Origin: Turritopsis dohrnii
Taxonomy: Eukaryota > Cnidaria > Hydrozoa > Anthoathecata > Oceaniidae
Assembly: GCA_027922465.2 (NCBI GenBank)
Contig: BQMF02000217.1
Coordinates: forward strand, 62,001 to 126,000
DNA length: 64,000 bases
Direction: 5' to 3'
Part shown: in pieces, positions 9,910-20,833 of the stretch
Layout: each line of letters opens with the position of its first letter
Numbering within the stretch: position 1 is the stretch's first letter
The notes under the pieces: generated by a model
Databases searched by the model: none
Seen by the model: the letters and a program-made list of their open reading frames with translations, nothing else
Told to the model about the DNA's origin: nothing
Made by a program: the position numbers and the translations under genes

Positions 9910-11492
9910 AGTGATCAATATTAAATAGTTACATTCTATGAAAAACAAAAAAGCATTGTATCTTAATTTCAAAATGTTGAACAGATGTGTAAATAAATGA
10001 ACTTGCATTTGTATAATAACAGAAAAGAAAAGAAAGGATCATAGAAAACTGAACAACTTCCAAGAATAGCACTTCTTAAACTTCATACTGACTAAGGTGT
10101 TAAAGAAAATCATGAATATACTAGCAGCAGAGATCCTTGCTCTACTACACATCAACTATAGAATCTATAGTAAAACATATTAAAAATAACACTCCACCAG
10201 ACTAACCCTCTACATTGCCTGAACTTCAGCTCCCTTCACCAATCAGATACTGAATCCACTCAGAAATTTCTAATACACTTAATTTGATTGCGACCTTCAA
10301 CCGTGACACATTAGATGTGTAAAAAACAACAGACTTAAAACTGTCATCCTGATGAAGGCTAGTTTGTTGGATGTTTTCCAACAAAACAATTCAACCTGAT
10401 CAAACAGCAAAATGCTTGCAGATGAATTGGAGCAAGATGGTATTGGATACATCCTCCTTCAAAGTCACTACTAATTTTATGTCAGGAATGATAAAATCTT
10501 GTTTTTTCTGGTTTTCGATTTATCACCAAAGTTGCTAACTGCCAATATTACAGAGGGATTTCTAGATAAATGGAAAACACTACCAAATTATATTAAATTG
10601 TTTTGTGTGGCTTTCAAGTAAATTTTCCATTCCTGTATATATATGACAAAATTGTAACACTACAAACAAAGACAAAAATAAAACTCACTAGGTTAAAAAA
10701 AGGTAACAAAAATACATCACAAAACATCATCCATACCATTTCTTAGCCATAGAGGTTCATTACAAAGAAATGCCAAAAACTATAAAACTATAAGTGCTTA
10801 CTTTATCAATGTTTTAATTACATTCTCAAATAAAAAATATATATAATACTAAAACCTAATGTTTCACTATTAGAACTATTGGTATAAAGCACTATTAGCG
10901 CTTGTAGTGATTTTCCTCTGAATCGTCATGTCATCATACAAAATCTATTTACATATTGTATTGAGGTTGGTACAGTGAACATGGGGTATTTCTAAATAGG
11001 TTCTGGTGGCCAGTTGATATAGAAAAAAAATTTTAAATATGGTATATAATATTAGTGTATCTTCATTCACAAGAAAGCAACCAACACTAATGAAAATCTT
11101 ATTTGTTAACTAATAGCCTTTCTCCAAAATCGTTAACTCAGTAAATGTGTTATTTTTTTATAAAATGTTTCTCCCATAAACAATCTTCAAACTATGAAGA
11201 ACTGAAAAGTTCTATTGTTATTTATGGTATATAAATGAATATAACCAATTCACTCCATCGTTAATTCAGAAATCAAAGATGAGACCTGAGATTCTAAACA
11301 GATTCTACATTTTCATTGTATGAATTTACTAGAAAACTCTACATCAGACTACTTACATTGGATTAAATTATCTATATAAAACAAAACGTCAAAAAAGAAG
11401 TTATTTTGAAAAAAAGTCAACCTGTACCCTTACACTGTAAAGTTTCATCAAAGAAAATATGATATACAAATTGAAAAGTAGGTGCGAGTCAA
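9910..11492. other. 5' flank of TGFBRAP1, nothing else recognised
   Basis: AT-rich sequence upstream of the minus-strand TGFBRAP1 start. It should hold the 5' untranslated region and promoter of that gene, but I cannot place either. No coding frame or repeat is supported. Confidence 0.4.
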
Positions 11493-11617
11493 TACCCAGC
11501 GGGCAAATTTGTTGAAAAATCTCTGCAAAGGAATGCATTTCTATAGAAATATACACACTATTTCAATAAGAATGCTCTTCATCGCAGTGACTTTTTGACG
11601 ATTTTGCCCGTTGGGTA
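11493..11617. mobile_element. TA-flanked MITE (CCCAGCGGGCAAA family), copy 1
   Basis: The inverted ends are TACCCAGCGGGCAAATTTG and, at the right, GATTTTGCCCGTTGGGTA, with TA at both borders, as expected for a mariner-type (Tc1/mariner) non-autonomous element. The body shares its GTCAAAAAGTCACTGCGATG and ATTTCTATAGAAATG blocks with the sequence at 58848-58975 in the opposite orientation, so this is a dispersed family. It has no coding potential. Confidence 0.7.
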
Positions 11618-11696
11618 TGACTAGAACATTTAAAATTTAGAATGGAAAATAACAGAACAAATTATAACACATATAATTTGTTTATTAGTATATTTA

Positions 11697-11825
11697 CTAG
11701 CCGCCAAGGCGTCGGCGCTCACCACCCATGTCGAGCTTGCGTTGTGTCGCAGAATTTAACTCACGTAAAAGTTTCTTACGGGCTTTAATTTCGAAAAGGA
11801 TATGTCGAAAATAGGTGACGAAAAA
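11697..11825 (-). other. Candidate terminal coding exon of an unknown gene
   Basis: On the minus strand this stretch is open and markedly GC-richer than its surroundings. It ends with ...KARKKLLRELNSATQRK, LDMGGERRRLGG and a TAG at 11697-11699. An AATAAA polyadenylation signal follows 10 nt downstream (11686-11681 on the minus strand). Those two signs suggest a last exon. Against it: I recognise no family, the upstream splice site is unclear, and the sequence just upstream (about 11825-11910) resembles a dispersed repeat also found near 58380-58445. Low confidence. Confidence 0.25.
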
Positions 11826-12305
11826 TTAAATCACGAAATCGCGACTGGAAAGTGTACCCATGTTGTAGAGCTTGAAAAACTGAGCAAAAAAATGTATGGG
11901 ATCGTGATATGATAAAAATAACTGACGTCACGCCGCGTGCTATTATACTAATCGTCAATTATCAATGGTCTAACGAAAAAATGACCACGATTAAGAAGAT
12001 ATTGACCGTAAATTAAAAAAAACCCCATCACTCTCTAAGTTAAATGTGTTGCACACGCACGTGGATTAGTATAATAAGATATTCAATAGACACTATTATA
12101 TACACTTTTTCGTACCCCCTAATATTACTGAATCGATTCTGATGCAGAATTTCACGCTGATTAATAATCATGTATGGGTTTCAAAATCAACGGATTAGGG
12201 TTAAACATAGGGTTAAACATAGGTTAAAGACAAAACCCAATTCGAACATGAAAACAATTTAGCATATAAAGCTATATGTCCTGAACAAGACTGTGAGGCG
12301 ACATA

Positions 12306-12877
12306 TGTGACGGTTTATGGGAAAAGGATTACAAGCGAAAAATCGATTCTTTAAAAGCGATTCACTTGAAGCGATTTGTAAGACAGAAGTGATGTTAATT
12401 ATAAGAATAAAAATGATTCATTAATAAGATTTTCATCATCGTAGATTCTCTATGTATCATAATAAAATAGAAGTATTAAACAGAATATAGAAACTAGAAA
12501 ATAGAAACCGTCCCTTACAATTCTTTTTTGAGTTGTTCGATCGATATTTTGGTTTATTCCTTGGGGGAAAATGTTTATCAGAATTTTAATCAATACTTGA
12601 GTGAGTGATATAGAATCAAAAAAGCGATTCATTAGAATTGGAAAAGTGATTCATTGGAATCGGAAAAGCGATTCATTAGAATCTAAAAAGCAATTCATTA
12701 GAATCTAAAAAGTGATTCATTAGAATTGGAAAAGCGATTCATGTGAATCGGAAAAGCGATTATTTGAAACTAAAAATCGATTTTAAAGAATCGCTTTTTA
12801 GCTTCAAATAATCGCTTAAGCGATTAAGGATTCAAATCGCTTTTTCGCTTGTTATCCTTTTCCCATAAACCGTCACA
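12306..12877. mobile_element. TA-flanked MITE with internal AAAAGCGATTC repeats
   Basis: The inverted termini pair over about 45 bp (left TGTGACGGTTTATGGGAAAA; the right end is the complement, ending TTTTCCCATAAACCGTCACA) with only a couple of mismatches. TA lies on both sides (12304-12305 and 12878-12879), pointing to a Tc1/mariner-type insertion. The interior (about 12610-12780) is a tandem array of a unit near 20 bp, AAAAGCGATTCATTAGAATC with variants, and a second inner palindrome spans about 12750-12830. There is no coding capacity. Confidence 0.8.
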
Positions 12878-13155
12878 TAGGAGAAGTAAGTAGAAGGATT
12901 TCCAAACAAATACATGACCATGGTGGTAAGGACTGCAAGTCCCATGTATTCACACACACAGTGGAGACCGGACATGATAAAGTAAATGTACAGTTATTAA
13001 CTCTCCTGCCTAGTTTATATCTTAATTATATTTCATTCTGCTTGTATGTTAGATCCAAACATTCAATAACATAATAAAGTTGAATCAAATGATCTTTATC
13101 CATGTTTGGATCTTTTAACTCTTGATCAGTGAATATTTTGTTGGCCTTGGTGGAA

Positions 13156-16100
13156 ATGGTTGTCTTGGATTGTCCCATACCTGGTTGTGGATTCCAAACA
13201 AATGATGTTGAGGTCGTTGGTGCTGCTGCTATCCTGAACCTGCATGCACACACCCACACTGCTACACCTACTACTGCCGCCCCTCACCTACAGAGAGCAC
13301 CCAAGCTGGAGCGTCCAAGGATCGGGCTGAATGCCACCTCAGAGGACTGGAACGCATTCATACGTCGATGGGACACTTTCCGAGTTGGATCCGGGATACC
13401 AGCCCCTGCTGAGTCAACACAACTTCTGGAGTGCGCTCATATCCAACTGATGAATATTATTCTCCGTGCTGACCCCACATTCACCACCCGTCCGATTGCT
13501 GACGCGTTGCAGATCTTAAAGTCCCACGCCGTTGTCCCGGTCGCGCTTGGGGTTCTGCGTTCTGAACTCGCCGCCATGAAGCAAGATCCCGAGGAACCCT
13601 TCCGCACCTTTGCTGCCCGAGTTCAGGGGAAGGCTGAAACTTGTGAGTTTCACACCGAGTTCGCTGGAATCTGCTCTGGATGCAATGCTCCATTTGGTGG
13701 GCGTGTTTATTATACAGACTGTGCGGTACAGGATGTTTTACTTAATGGAATCGCTGATACCGATATACGGAGGGAAGCACTGAGCGCAGAACGCATACAA
13801 GAGAAATCTGTGAATGAAGTCATCGCGCTCATCGAAGGCAAGGAAATGGCCAGAAACGCAAACTCATCATTCAGCCTTTCTGCCGTATCGGGTTATCGGA
13901 GAAGCCGAAAAGAGCACACCATAGCAGAGAAGTCCCAGAGCAAACCGTCACCATCGCTGGAGGAACGTGAAAAAACTACCCCTTGTCCGGACTGCGGGCA
14001 GACCTATCACCTATTCAGTAAGAAGTCGCGTGGATGGAATTCCAATCCTCATCAGCGATGTGAAGGATGCTGGAAGAAACTACGCAGCCAAAAGCGTGTC
14101 GAAAACAGTTCCATCGGACTCGCGGCCTCTGACCCTTTTGGTCAAATCTCCAGCATAACCAACAAGAAGAATATGCAACACCAGATCTTCAATAAGACTG
14201 AGTGGCGGCGCTGCAAGACGATGGCTCATCCGGAAGTTAGTCTGAAGCTCCAACCAACCACGACGAACTCCAGATCACTAGATATCACTGGGATTGTAGA
14301 CTCCGGGGCCCAATCTGACTTATGGTCCCTGGAAAAGTATATCAGCGCCGGATTCCAGAAGGAAAATCTAACACCAGTATCCATCAGCCTCTTTGCAGCA
14401 AACCGCTCACCAATCAAAATCAGCGGAGCTTTCTCCGCCGTATTGGAAGGTACATCCTCAATGGGAAAGTCAATCAAATGTCACACATTGGTGTATGTCA
14501 GCCCTGATATGAAACGCTTCTACATGTCCTACAACACTATGATCGGGTTGGGTATCGTTGACAGCAACTTCCCAGCTGTTGGCACCTTCCCTCCCCCTCC
14601 TCAGCGTACCACTGGTGATTCAGACGGAGCTCCATGCCCACAGACAGTGAATGAGATCTGTGGGGCAATGAAGGACGATGGATCACATTGCGGTTGCCCC
14701 CGACGCACAAACGTTCCTGGTCGACCAACATTTCTTCCTTTCAACTGCCATCCTGAAAACAACAGCTTGATGAAGGAGTGGCTGCTCAAACGCTATTCTG
14801 GGTCTACATTCAATGTATGCCCTCACCAGAGTTTACCGGAGATGACTGGCCCTCCTGTCGAAATCCATCTCAAGGAGGGCGCCCAGCCTGTCGCTTGTCA
14901 CAAAGCAGCATCCATACCACTGCACTGGCAAGATCAGGTACACGATGATCTCAAACGGGATGAGGCTCTCGGGGTTATCAAACGTGTACCATTCGGAGAG
15001 CCTGTTGATTGGTGCCACCGCATGGTCGTGACACGTAAGCCAGATGGTTCACCTCGTCGTACAGTTGACCTTTCCCCCTTGAACAAGCATTGCAAGAGAG
15101 GGACTCACAATTCTGAATCTCCGTTTCATTTGGCAAGACGGGTGCCGCACAACACATGGAAGACTGTAGTAGACGCTTGGAATGGTTTCCATAGCGTTCC
15201 GCTGCGTGAATCAGACAAACACCTCACCACCTTCATCACACCATTTGGTCGTTGGCGTTATCGACGTGCGCCGCAAGGGTACGTTTCATCCGGTGATGGA
15301 TATAACCATCGTTTTGATGCGATATTAGCTGATTTTGAAAGGAAAGAGAGGATCGTTGATGATACCCTTTACCATGACACAGACCTCGAGAAACACTGGT
15401 GGCGCACAATCGATTTGCTGACCATGCTTGGTGAGGCTGGCATCGTCTTAAATCCTTCAAAATTTCAGTTTGCCCAACGCGAGGTTCAATTTGCTGGCTT
15501 TCGAATCGGAGAGAGAACCATTGACCCACTTCCTAAGTACTTTGATGCCATAAAGAACTTTCCAACCCCGAAATCTCCAACTGATATAAGAAGTTGGTTT
15601 GGCTTAGTAAATCAGGTCACTAACTACGCACAGCTGAGAGACTACATGGCACCGTTCCGTCCTTTCCTCTCTCCACGCTGCCCCTTCACTTGGAATAAGG
15701 AACTCAATGATGCTTTTGAAGAGTCCAAAGTAGCCATTATGGATGCCATCAAGAGTGGAGTGGAAATCTTCGATGTCCACCGACCCACCTGCCTGCGTCC
15801 GGATTTCTCCAACAAAGGTATCGGATACTTCTTGTTCCAGAAGCATTGTCGATGTTTATCTGATGTCCCAGATTGCTGCGCTGATGGCTGGCGAATCTCA
15901 ATGGCTGGCTCGCGATTCCTGACACCTACCGAGCAACGTTATGCACCGATTGAAGGTGAGGCATTGGCCCTAGTTTGGGGCCTCGAACAGACAAAATTCT
16001 TCACGATGGGATGTGACAACCTGACAGTTGTCACCGATCACAAGCCTCTCACCAAGATTTTTGGAGACAGAACCTTGGACGAGATCAGTAACACTCGACT

Positions 16101-16383
16101 GTTCAGATTGAAGCAACGTGCTCTGCCCTGGTTTTTCCGCATCACACACTTGCCGGGTAAAACTAATCATGCGGCCGACGCTGCGTCACGTAATCCATCA
16201 CCATCTGCAATACCATCCGACGTGGACGTGTCCGAGACGGTCATAGCAGCCGCAATAAGAAGGGACGCTGAGTCTGTAACCGCGATCACTTGGGATCTCC
16301 TGAAGAAAGAAACCCAGAGTGATCCTAATTTAACCAGTTTACTCGAGGCGATACGCAGAACTTTCAAATATATAAATATATAA
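13156..16383 (+). CDS. Ty3/Gypsy-type polyprotein: zinc finger, gag-like, protease, RT, RNase H; no integrase
   Basis: An intact 1,075-aa frame; the first ATG is 13156. Order of domains: an N-terminal C2H2-like finger (C6, C11, H30, H34); a gag-like region to about residue 260; a Cys pair cluster C277-x2-C280 ... C302-x2-C305; a retroviral-type aspartic protease motif DSGAQ at 382-386; reverse transcriptase at about 580-800 with VDLSPLNKH, the catalytic D673 (VVDAWNGFHSV) and IVDD at 733-736 where most elements have YxDD; RNase H with D883, the EGEALALVWGLE block and D961 (VVTDHKPL), ending in HAADAASR. Known role of the family: copying RNA into DNA for retrotransposition. Odd points: no integrase follows, because the frame runs into a TATAAA microsatellite and stops; no long terminal repeats are visible on either side; yet there is not a single internal stop or frameshift. 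Either a recent 3'-truncated copy or a retained, possibly co-opted, gene. Confidence 0.85.
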   Translation: MVVLDCPIPGCGFQTNDVEVVGAAAILNLHAHTHTATPTTAAPHLQRAPKLERPRIGLNATSEDWNAFIRRWDTFRVGSGIPAPAESTQLLECAHIQLMNIILRADPTFTTRPIADALQILKSHAVVPVALGVLRSELAAMKQDPEEPFRTFAARVQGKAETCEFHTEFAGICSGCNAPFGGRVYYTDCAVQDVLLNGIADTDIRREALSAERIQEKSVNEVIALIEGKEMARNANSSFSLSAVSGYRRSRKEHTIAEKSQSKPSPSLEEREKTTPCPDCGQTYHLFSKKSRGWNSNPHQRCEGCWKKLRSQKRVENSSIGLAASDPFGQISSITNKKNMQHQIFNKTEWRRCKTMAHPEVSLKLQPTTTNSRSLDITGIVDSGAQSDLWSLEKYISAGFQKENLTPVSISLFAANRSPIKISGAFSAVLEGTSSMGKSIKCHTLVYVSPDMKRFYMSYNTMIGLGIVDSNFPAVGTFPPPPQRTTGDSDGAPCPQTVNEICGAMKDDGSHCGCPRRTNVPGRPTFLPFNCHPENNSLMKEWLLKRYSGSTFNVCPHQSLPEMTGPPVEIHLKEGAQPVACHKAASIPLHWQDQVHDDLKRDEALGVIKRVPFGEPVDWCHRMVVTRKPDGSPRRTVDLSPLNKHCKRGTHNSESPFHLARRVPHNTWKTVVDAWNGFHSVPLRESDKHLTTFITPFGRWRYRRAPQGYVSSGDGYNHRFDAILADFERKERIVDDTLYHDTDLEKHWWRTIDLLTMLGEAGIVLNPSKFQFAQREVQFAGFRIGERTIDPLPKYFDAIKNFPTPKSPTDIRSWFGLVNQVTNYAQLRDYMAPFRPFLSPRCPFTWNKELNDAFEESKVAIMDAIKSGVEIFDVHRPTCLRPDFSNKGIGYFLFQKHCRCLSDVPDCCADGWRISMAGSRFLTPTEQRYAPIEGEALALVWGLEQTKFFTMGCDNLTVVTDHKPLTKIFGDRTLDEISNTRLFRLKQRALPWFFRITHLPGKTNHAADAASRNPSPSAIPSDVDVSETVIAAAIRRDAESVTAITWDLLKKETQSDPNLTSLLEAIRRTFKYINI

Positions 16384-16440
16384 ATATATAAATATATAAA
16401 TATATATATAAATATATAAATATATAATTCAAATATATAA
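16366..16440. repeat. (TATAAA)n microsatellite
   Basis: An imperfect run of TATAAA/TATA units that supplies the last codons and the stop of the Gypsy-type frame. It marks where the element's similarity ends, and replaces the expected integrase region. Confidence 0.85.
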
Positions 16441-19400
16441 TTGCCAAACTCAAAAGAATGAAAAATTATTATGTTAGAACAACAGCAGAAGCGTTGTTAA
16501 TAAAACGCCATAAACCCACATTAAATACACAAGGGGATTCAGTTCCTTTGAAATTGTTCAACTAATGTTTGTAGTAAAGTGATTTTTTAATGTTTGTTAC
16601 TATAGTAACGGTTTGTATATATCTTGATTTTAACTTATACGATAATTTTACTCTGATGATGGCTACTGGAATGTGTAGCGAATATATAGTTTTTAGAAAA
16701 ATATTCGTCACTCTTATTTTTCTATTAAATAATAATCATGAAGCTTCTGGTGATACTTTTTATCAGATTAGGTTAATCATCATGTATATAATTCTGCATC
16801 AGAATTATCAGAAGTACGAAAGTGCAATATTCAATGTTTCAATCCAGTATATTTAATAAACTGATTGAAACATTATATATTGCACTTTTTCAAATATTTT
16901 TTGGAAAATTTATAACACACACAATTTGGCAGTATCTCCTTTCTTACAATCGTTTGCTGATCCTAACTCGTTAAGCCTATTAAAAACACTATAAATTCAC
17001 CCCAAGAAAAATATTGCAAATATTTTTTAATAGAGTGCCTGCTCCCCTTACCGCTATGTGCCGCTTGCCGCTAACTTTGAGTTTCATAGCTTATTTCCTT
17101 CATTTAAAGATAATAAATCAAACAAAACTTCTTGTTATTTGAAAGTATGCATTCAAATATCGTTATGGAAAGTTTCAAAGTGAATTGCCAAATACTTCCT
17201 TATTTATAGAATAAACTCTATCACCGGGTAGCGATCATCGTGAAAAAAATTATTTAAAATGGCTTCTTCGAAAAATAAATGCTTCAAAATCCAGTGTCAT
17301 AAATAACAAAACAGATTGATTCCTTGATATTCCTCTGCTGTCTCGAATGCTACAATCATCTGAGATTTTATCCACAAAAACAGTTTTCTTGTATATATTG
17401 TATACGCAAGTAAATCATCCAAAGTTTACAGTAAGGTAATTCTGTAACCACGTGTCCTTTCTCCACTATAGCAACAAAAATTGTTCTTGTTAGCACTGAT
17501 TTCAGCTTGATTATTCAAGCAGTTGAATTTTACGCACAAACATTCAATTAGCGGCAAATCCCGCATTGATAATGTCACCCATAGATTCATCATTCAAGAA
17601 ACGTGAGTGAAATTTCTTTCGTAAAACATTTCACCCAAAGGACGCATTCTCATTATTTTTATTTCGTTCACGTGTGGGTGAATCATTTATAAAAGTCCGG
17701 CTTTGAACTGAAAAATGTTATAATAAAGGGCATAATCATAATCATGACTTAAAAAATTTAGTGATGATTGTGCTGCGATAATTACTTTTTCATAGCTCTC
17801 TCTCTGCACGCTCACAATAGTGCAATTCCCAACGCATGTCTAGATTTTTTTTTGCGATCAAAAGTTGACTTGTCGAGACGACACTATTGTTTTCTAAAAA
17901 AACTGTCGCTGATAAAAATATGGCTGCCTTCGATTTGTAAACAGTAAAGGCATGCATTTTTATAAGCCTGTGTTTGTCTTATATCTGCAGAAGCAAAGGA
18001 GGAAAGCACTTAAATTGAGAGAAAAGGGATAAAACTGTTATTATGAACACTAAATTCCATAAAAATTTGTTATTCGCATCACTTTTGATGAACGTGAAAT
18101 TAGTTAGCGGAAAGAGGAGCAAGTTAGCGGAAAGAGGAACACCACCCCGATGATGTTTACAATTACAGTATTTTTTATCAATCTTATTCTCCTTGTTTGT
18201 TCTTGTTTATTTGAAATCAAGAATGATCAATTGTGGTGCTTAATCCATTTAGCTGTGTTTTTACGTTTGCATTGACCAATTTTGCAACATTATAATTAAA
18301 GTTAGCGGTAAGGAACACCACCCCGATGATGTTTACAATTACAGTATTTTTTATCAATCTTATTCTCGGTCCAATTCTCAGCTCAAAGTACTCAACTTTT
18401 CAATTACCTGTTTTTAACTCAATGAATATTATTAACATATAAATATTTTAAAATTTCATATATATACATTCTCATACGTTTTCATACATTTTCATACAAT
18501 TTCATACTACATATTAGAGGTGCATAATTAATTTATTCAATACAACATAATATTAATAGTTTATGGATGTTTAGTAGGGGCCATTTTACGTTAATAAATG
18601 GTCTTTAAAATATTTGACTTATTTAGATTTTGAAGTTTCCACTGTTTTTTTTTTCCTATATTCAATCTCTGCGGACTTTCAGCTAGCCTGTGTTATTGCC
18701 ATCTCTTTCAATTCCTAATTTAACTCCAACATTAATTCTTTCCCAGGCAAAAGCTTTTATTTCATTTTACACGTTAAAGTTTATTTTATAAAAAAAAAAA
18801 TTTTTATTTACGTTAATGTCATACTTGTATAGTTATTTATTTTAACTTTATTTAAAGTGACGAGATTGGGTCCAAGGACCCTTAGTCACTAAATAATATT
18901 ATGTTTAACCTCTAATAAAAGCTGATTTGTTTGTTTTCTAACTACTTGTACTTGATGAAGGGGTTGCTTGGGGTCCTTTTTTAAATATTCATAGGTCCTT
19001 AGCCCATTACCCTTAAGATTATTCACTTATTTTCCCTAAAGCATTTATATACAACTTTCTATTTCTCGAGTTCGGTCGTTCAGGTCAATCCGGTGGTACC
19101 ATCTTGGGAAAACGTGCTGTGTCAGCAATTTAAAAAAACACCACGCCCGCATTGTGGTTGTGCTCCGCCCATGATATTAGCGACTTTGAAGTCACGACGC
19201 AAAACACGACGACGACGCAACTGACAAATTCTGCGACGTAGTAAGTCCGTTCGTCGGTCGTGATTGAGTTTGAGTTACGAAAGTATCAGACGACAACAAC
19301 TTAAAAATGGTAGCTCATGCTTGTTTATACAGAAATAACTGTTCTCAATATTTTGACTTAGAGCCACCCTTTTTGGAAGAATATTTTCAGTAAATAAATA

Positions 19401-19519
19401 AAAACATTGTATTTACCTTGTGACAAACTGTATAATATATAAGCATCTGTTTTACTGTATCATAGATATTACATATAAACAAAATATAAAGTAACAAAAC
19501 AACTGTTCATGAAAGTATC
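16441..19519. other. No gene recognised; contains a 56-bp direct repeat
   Basis: AT-rich. No frame above about 90 codons and no protein motif. A 56-bp segment (from GGAACACCACCCCGATGATG to TTATTCTC) occurs identically at 18136-18191 and 18312-18367, each preceded by a GTTAGCGG motif. A loose TTTCATACAT iteration lies near 18460-18520 and a short palindrome (GGGTCCAAGGACCC) at about 18867. The end of the stretch, 19520 downward on the plus strand, holds the 3' side of the Myb/SANT-like gene. Confidence 0.45.
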
Positions 19520-20206
19520 TTAAAGTTTCTCCGCCATTTTTGATAACACCATTAACATCATATTTGTTTGTTGCTGGAAATTATTAAGCATTTGTTGCAT
19601 CTGTTGTTTTGCATTTTCTTCTTTTTCTTTCATAATAAGGAGTTCTTCTTGTCTTAGCGAAATCTCCTGCCCTCTCAAAGCAAAGTCCTTTTCTGATTTC
19701 TCCCGAAGATATGTTATTGTATCTCCACCTGAACTTCGACGTTTATTACCAGATTTTGGAGATTCTTCAGACTCACTATCTAAAGTACGTTTACGTGTTT
19801 CACTTAACCGTTCAGCTGCAACAGTTCGTACTTCTTCGGCTGCTAGTCTCTCTTGATCCTGTTTTTTAACTTTTTCTTCTGATGCTGCTATTGCATCTGT
19901 TTCACACTGTTGTTGAAGTTCATACAGTTCTAACAAAAGATCATCCATTTCTGTGTGCTGAACCTCTATTCCAGATGCTTTTTCTTGCACACTTTTTTCG
20001 TGAACATAATTTTTCAAAAGTTTCTTTATCTTATCTCGAATACTTCGTTGATCTACTTTGAAGAAAAGGTCCTCGATTGAATTCAGACTCTCAGCAATTC
20101 TGTCGAGGCACTGCCCACGCTCTTTAGATCCAGGTTTGTGCGAATAAAGTTCGAACGATATGACCTCTCTGCATAAAAGGACCTCGTGTTCAGTAGTCCA
20201 CTCCAT
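19520..20206 (-). CDS. Myb/SANT-like DNA-binding domain protein
   Basis: A 228-aa frame with a good start context (aaaaATGG), preceded by an acceptor-like TTTCTTTTATAG, so there may be a 5' untranslated exon further right. Residues 1-80 (MEWTTEHEVLLCREVISFE ... RSIRDKIKKLLKNYV) match the Myb/SANT-like fold seen in many invertebrate proteins of this size, with the tryptophan near the start and the basic third helix. Residues 90-140 and 170-220 are strongly helical and charged, rich in Gln/Glu, and are probably coiled coil. A basic patch KRTLDSESEESPKSGNKRR looks like a nuclear signal. In Harbinger transposons such proteins accompany the transposase, but none lies nearby, so a host or domesticated gene is equally likely. 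Function is inferred from the fold only. Confidence 0.75.
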   Translation of the reverse strand: MEWTTEHEVLLCREVISFELYSHKPGSKERGQCLDRIAESLNSIEDLFFKVDQRSIRDKIKKLLKNYVHEKSVQEKASGIEVQHTEMDDLLLELYELQQQCETDAIAASEEKVKKQDQERLAAEEVRTVAAERLSETRKRTLDSESEESPKSGNKRRSSGGDTITYLREKSEKDFALRGQEISLRQEELLIMKEKEENAKQQMQQMLNNFQQQTNMMLMVLSKMAEKL

Positions 20207-20833
20207 TTTTCTATAAAAGAAACAAAGTTTTCCACTAATTTTTAAATTATAAAAACACAGAATATGAAATTCTCTCTCCTTCGTCGTCGTCGCGCCCTCC
20301 GTCGTGAAATCGTAAGGTCGCTATTATGAGTAAAGGTCCTCTCTTTCTCCTCCTCTCAATAATGAACTTCTTGACATACGCTTGACATGATAAACTAGAA
20401 AATCTTATTGAAGACTCCCAACTTCCAAGGAAGTTTCCTTACCGCTTCTAATCTCTACCGTTTGTTACAAGACTCGCTCCTTTCCATTTGTTGCACCTCT
20501 ATTTAGCGCCCGGGCGTCGAAGAATTTCAACGTTTCTGTTCAAACTCAAAAGTTTTGGAGCTTTTAACATTAAGTAAAGTACAAGACGAAGTTCATGAAT
20601 TTTTAGATTAAGATTTCGCGAGTCACAAAATTATCGTCATAGTCTTCAAAAAAGCTGTTGTTGAAGTTTTCAAGACTTATAGATCTCGTGATAAAAAAAC
20701 ATTCCCAGTCTAAACAAAGTCATATTCTGTAGCCTAGTTCACTTAAAATTAAAAGAGAATAGAATTAAATAGCTTATTGAACTTAACTGACGATATCAGT
20801 AAAGCGCATGGCAACAACTGTAAACACAAGATA
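20207..20833. other. 5' flank of the Myb/SANT-like gene, nothing else recognised
   Basis: Contains a CGTCGTCGTCGCG stretch (about 20281-20293) and a GCGCCCGGGCG palindrome (about 20507-20517) in an otherwise AT-rich flank. It may include the promoter of the minus-strand gene. No coding frame is supported. Confidence 0.35.

Noticed and set aside
12180..12235. GGGTTAAACATAGGGTTAAA as a degenerate telomere array
   Set aside because: Units are not TTAGGG and not regular; too weak to call.
13026..13259. Minus frame ending IFTDQELKDPNMDKDHLIQL...
   Set aside because: Half of it is the complement of the Gypsy zinc-finger start. The 13026-13140 part looks mildly protein-like, but there is no splice, stop or family evidence to call an exon.
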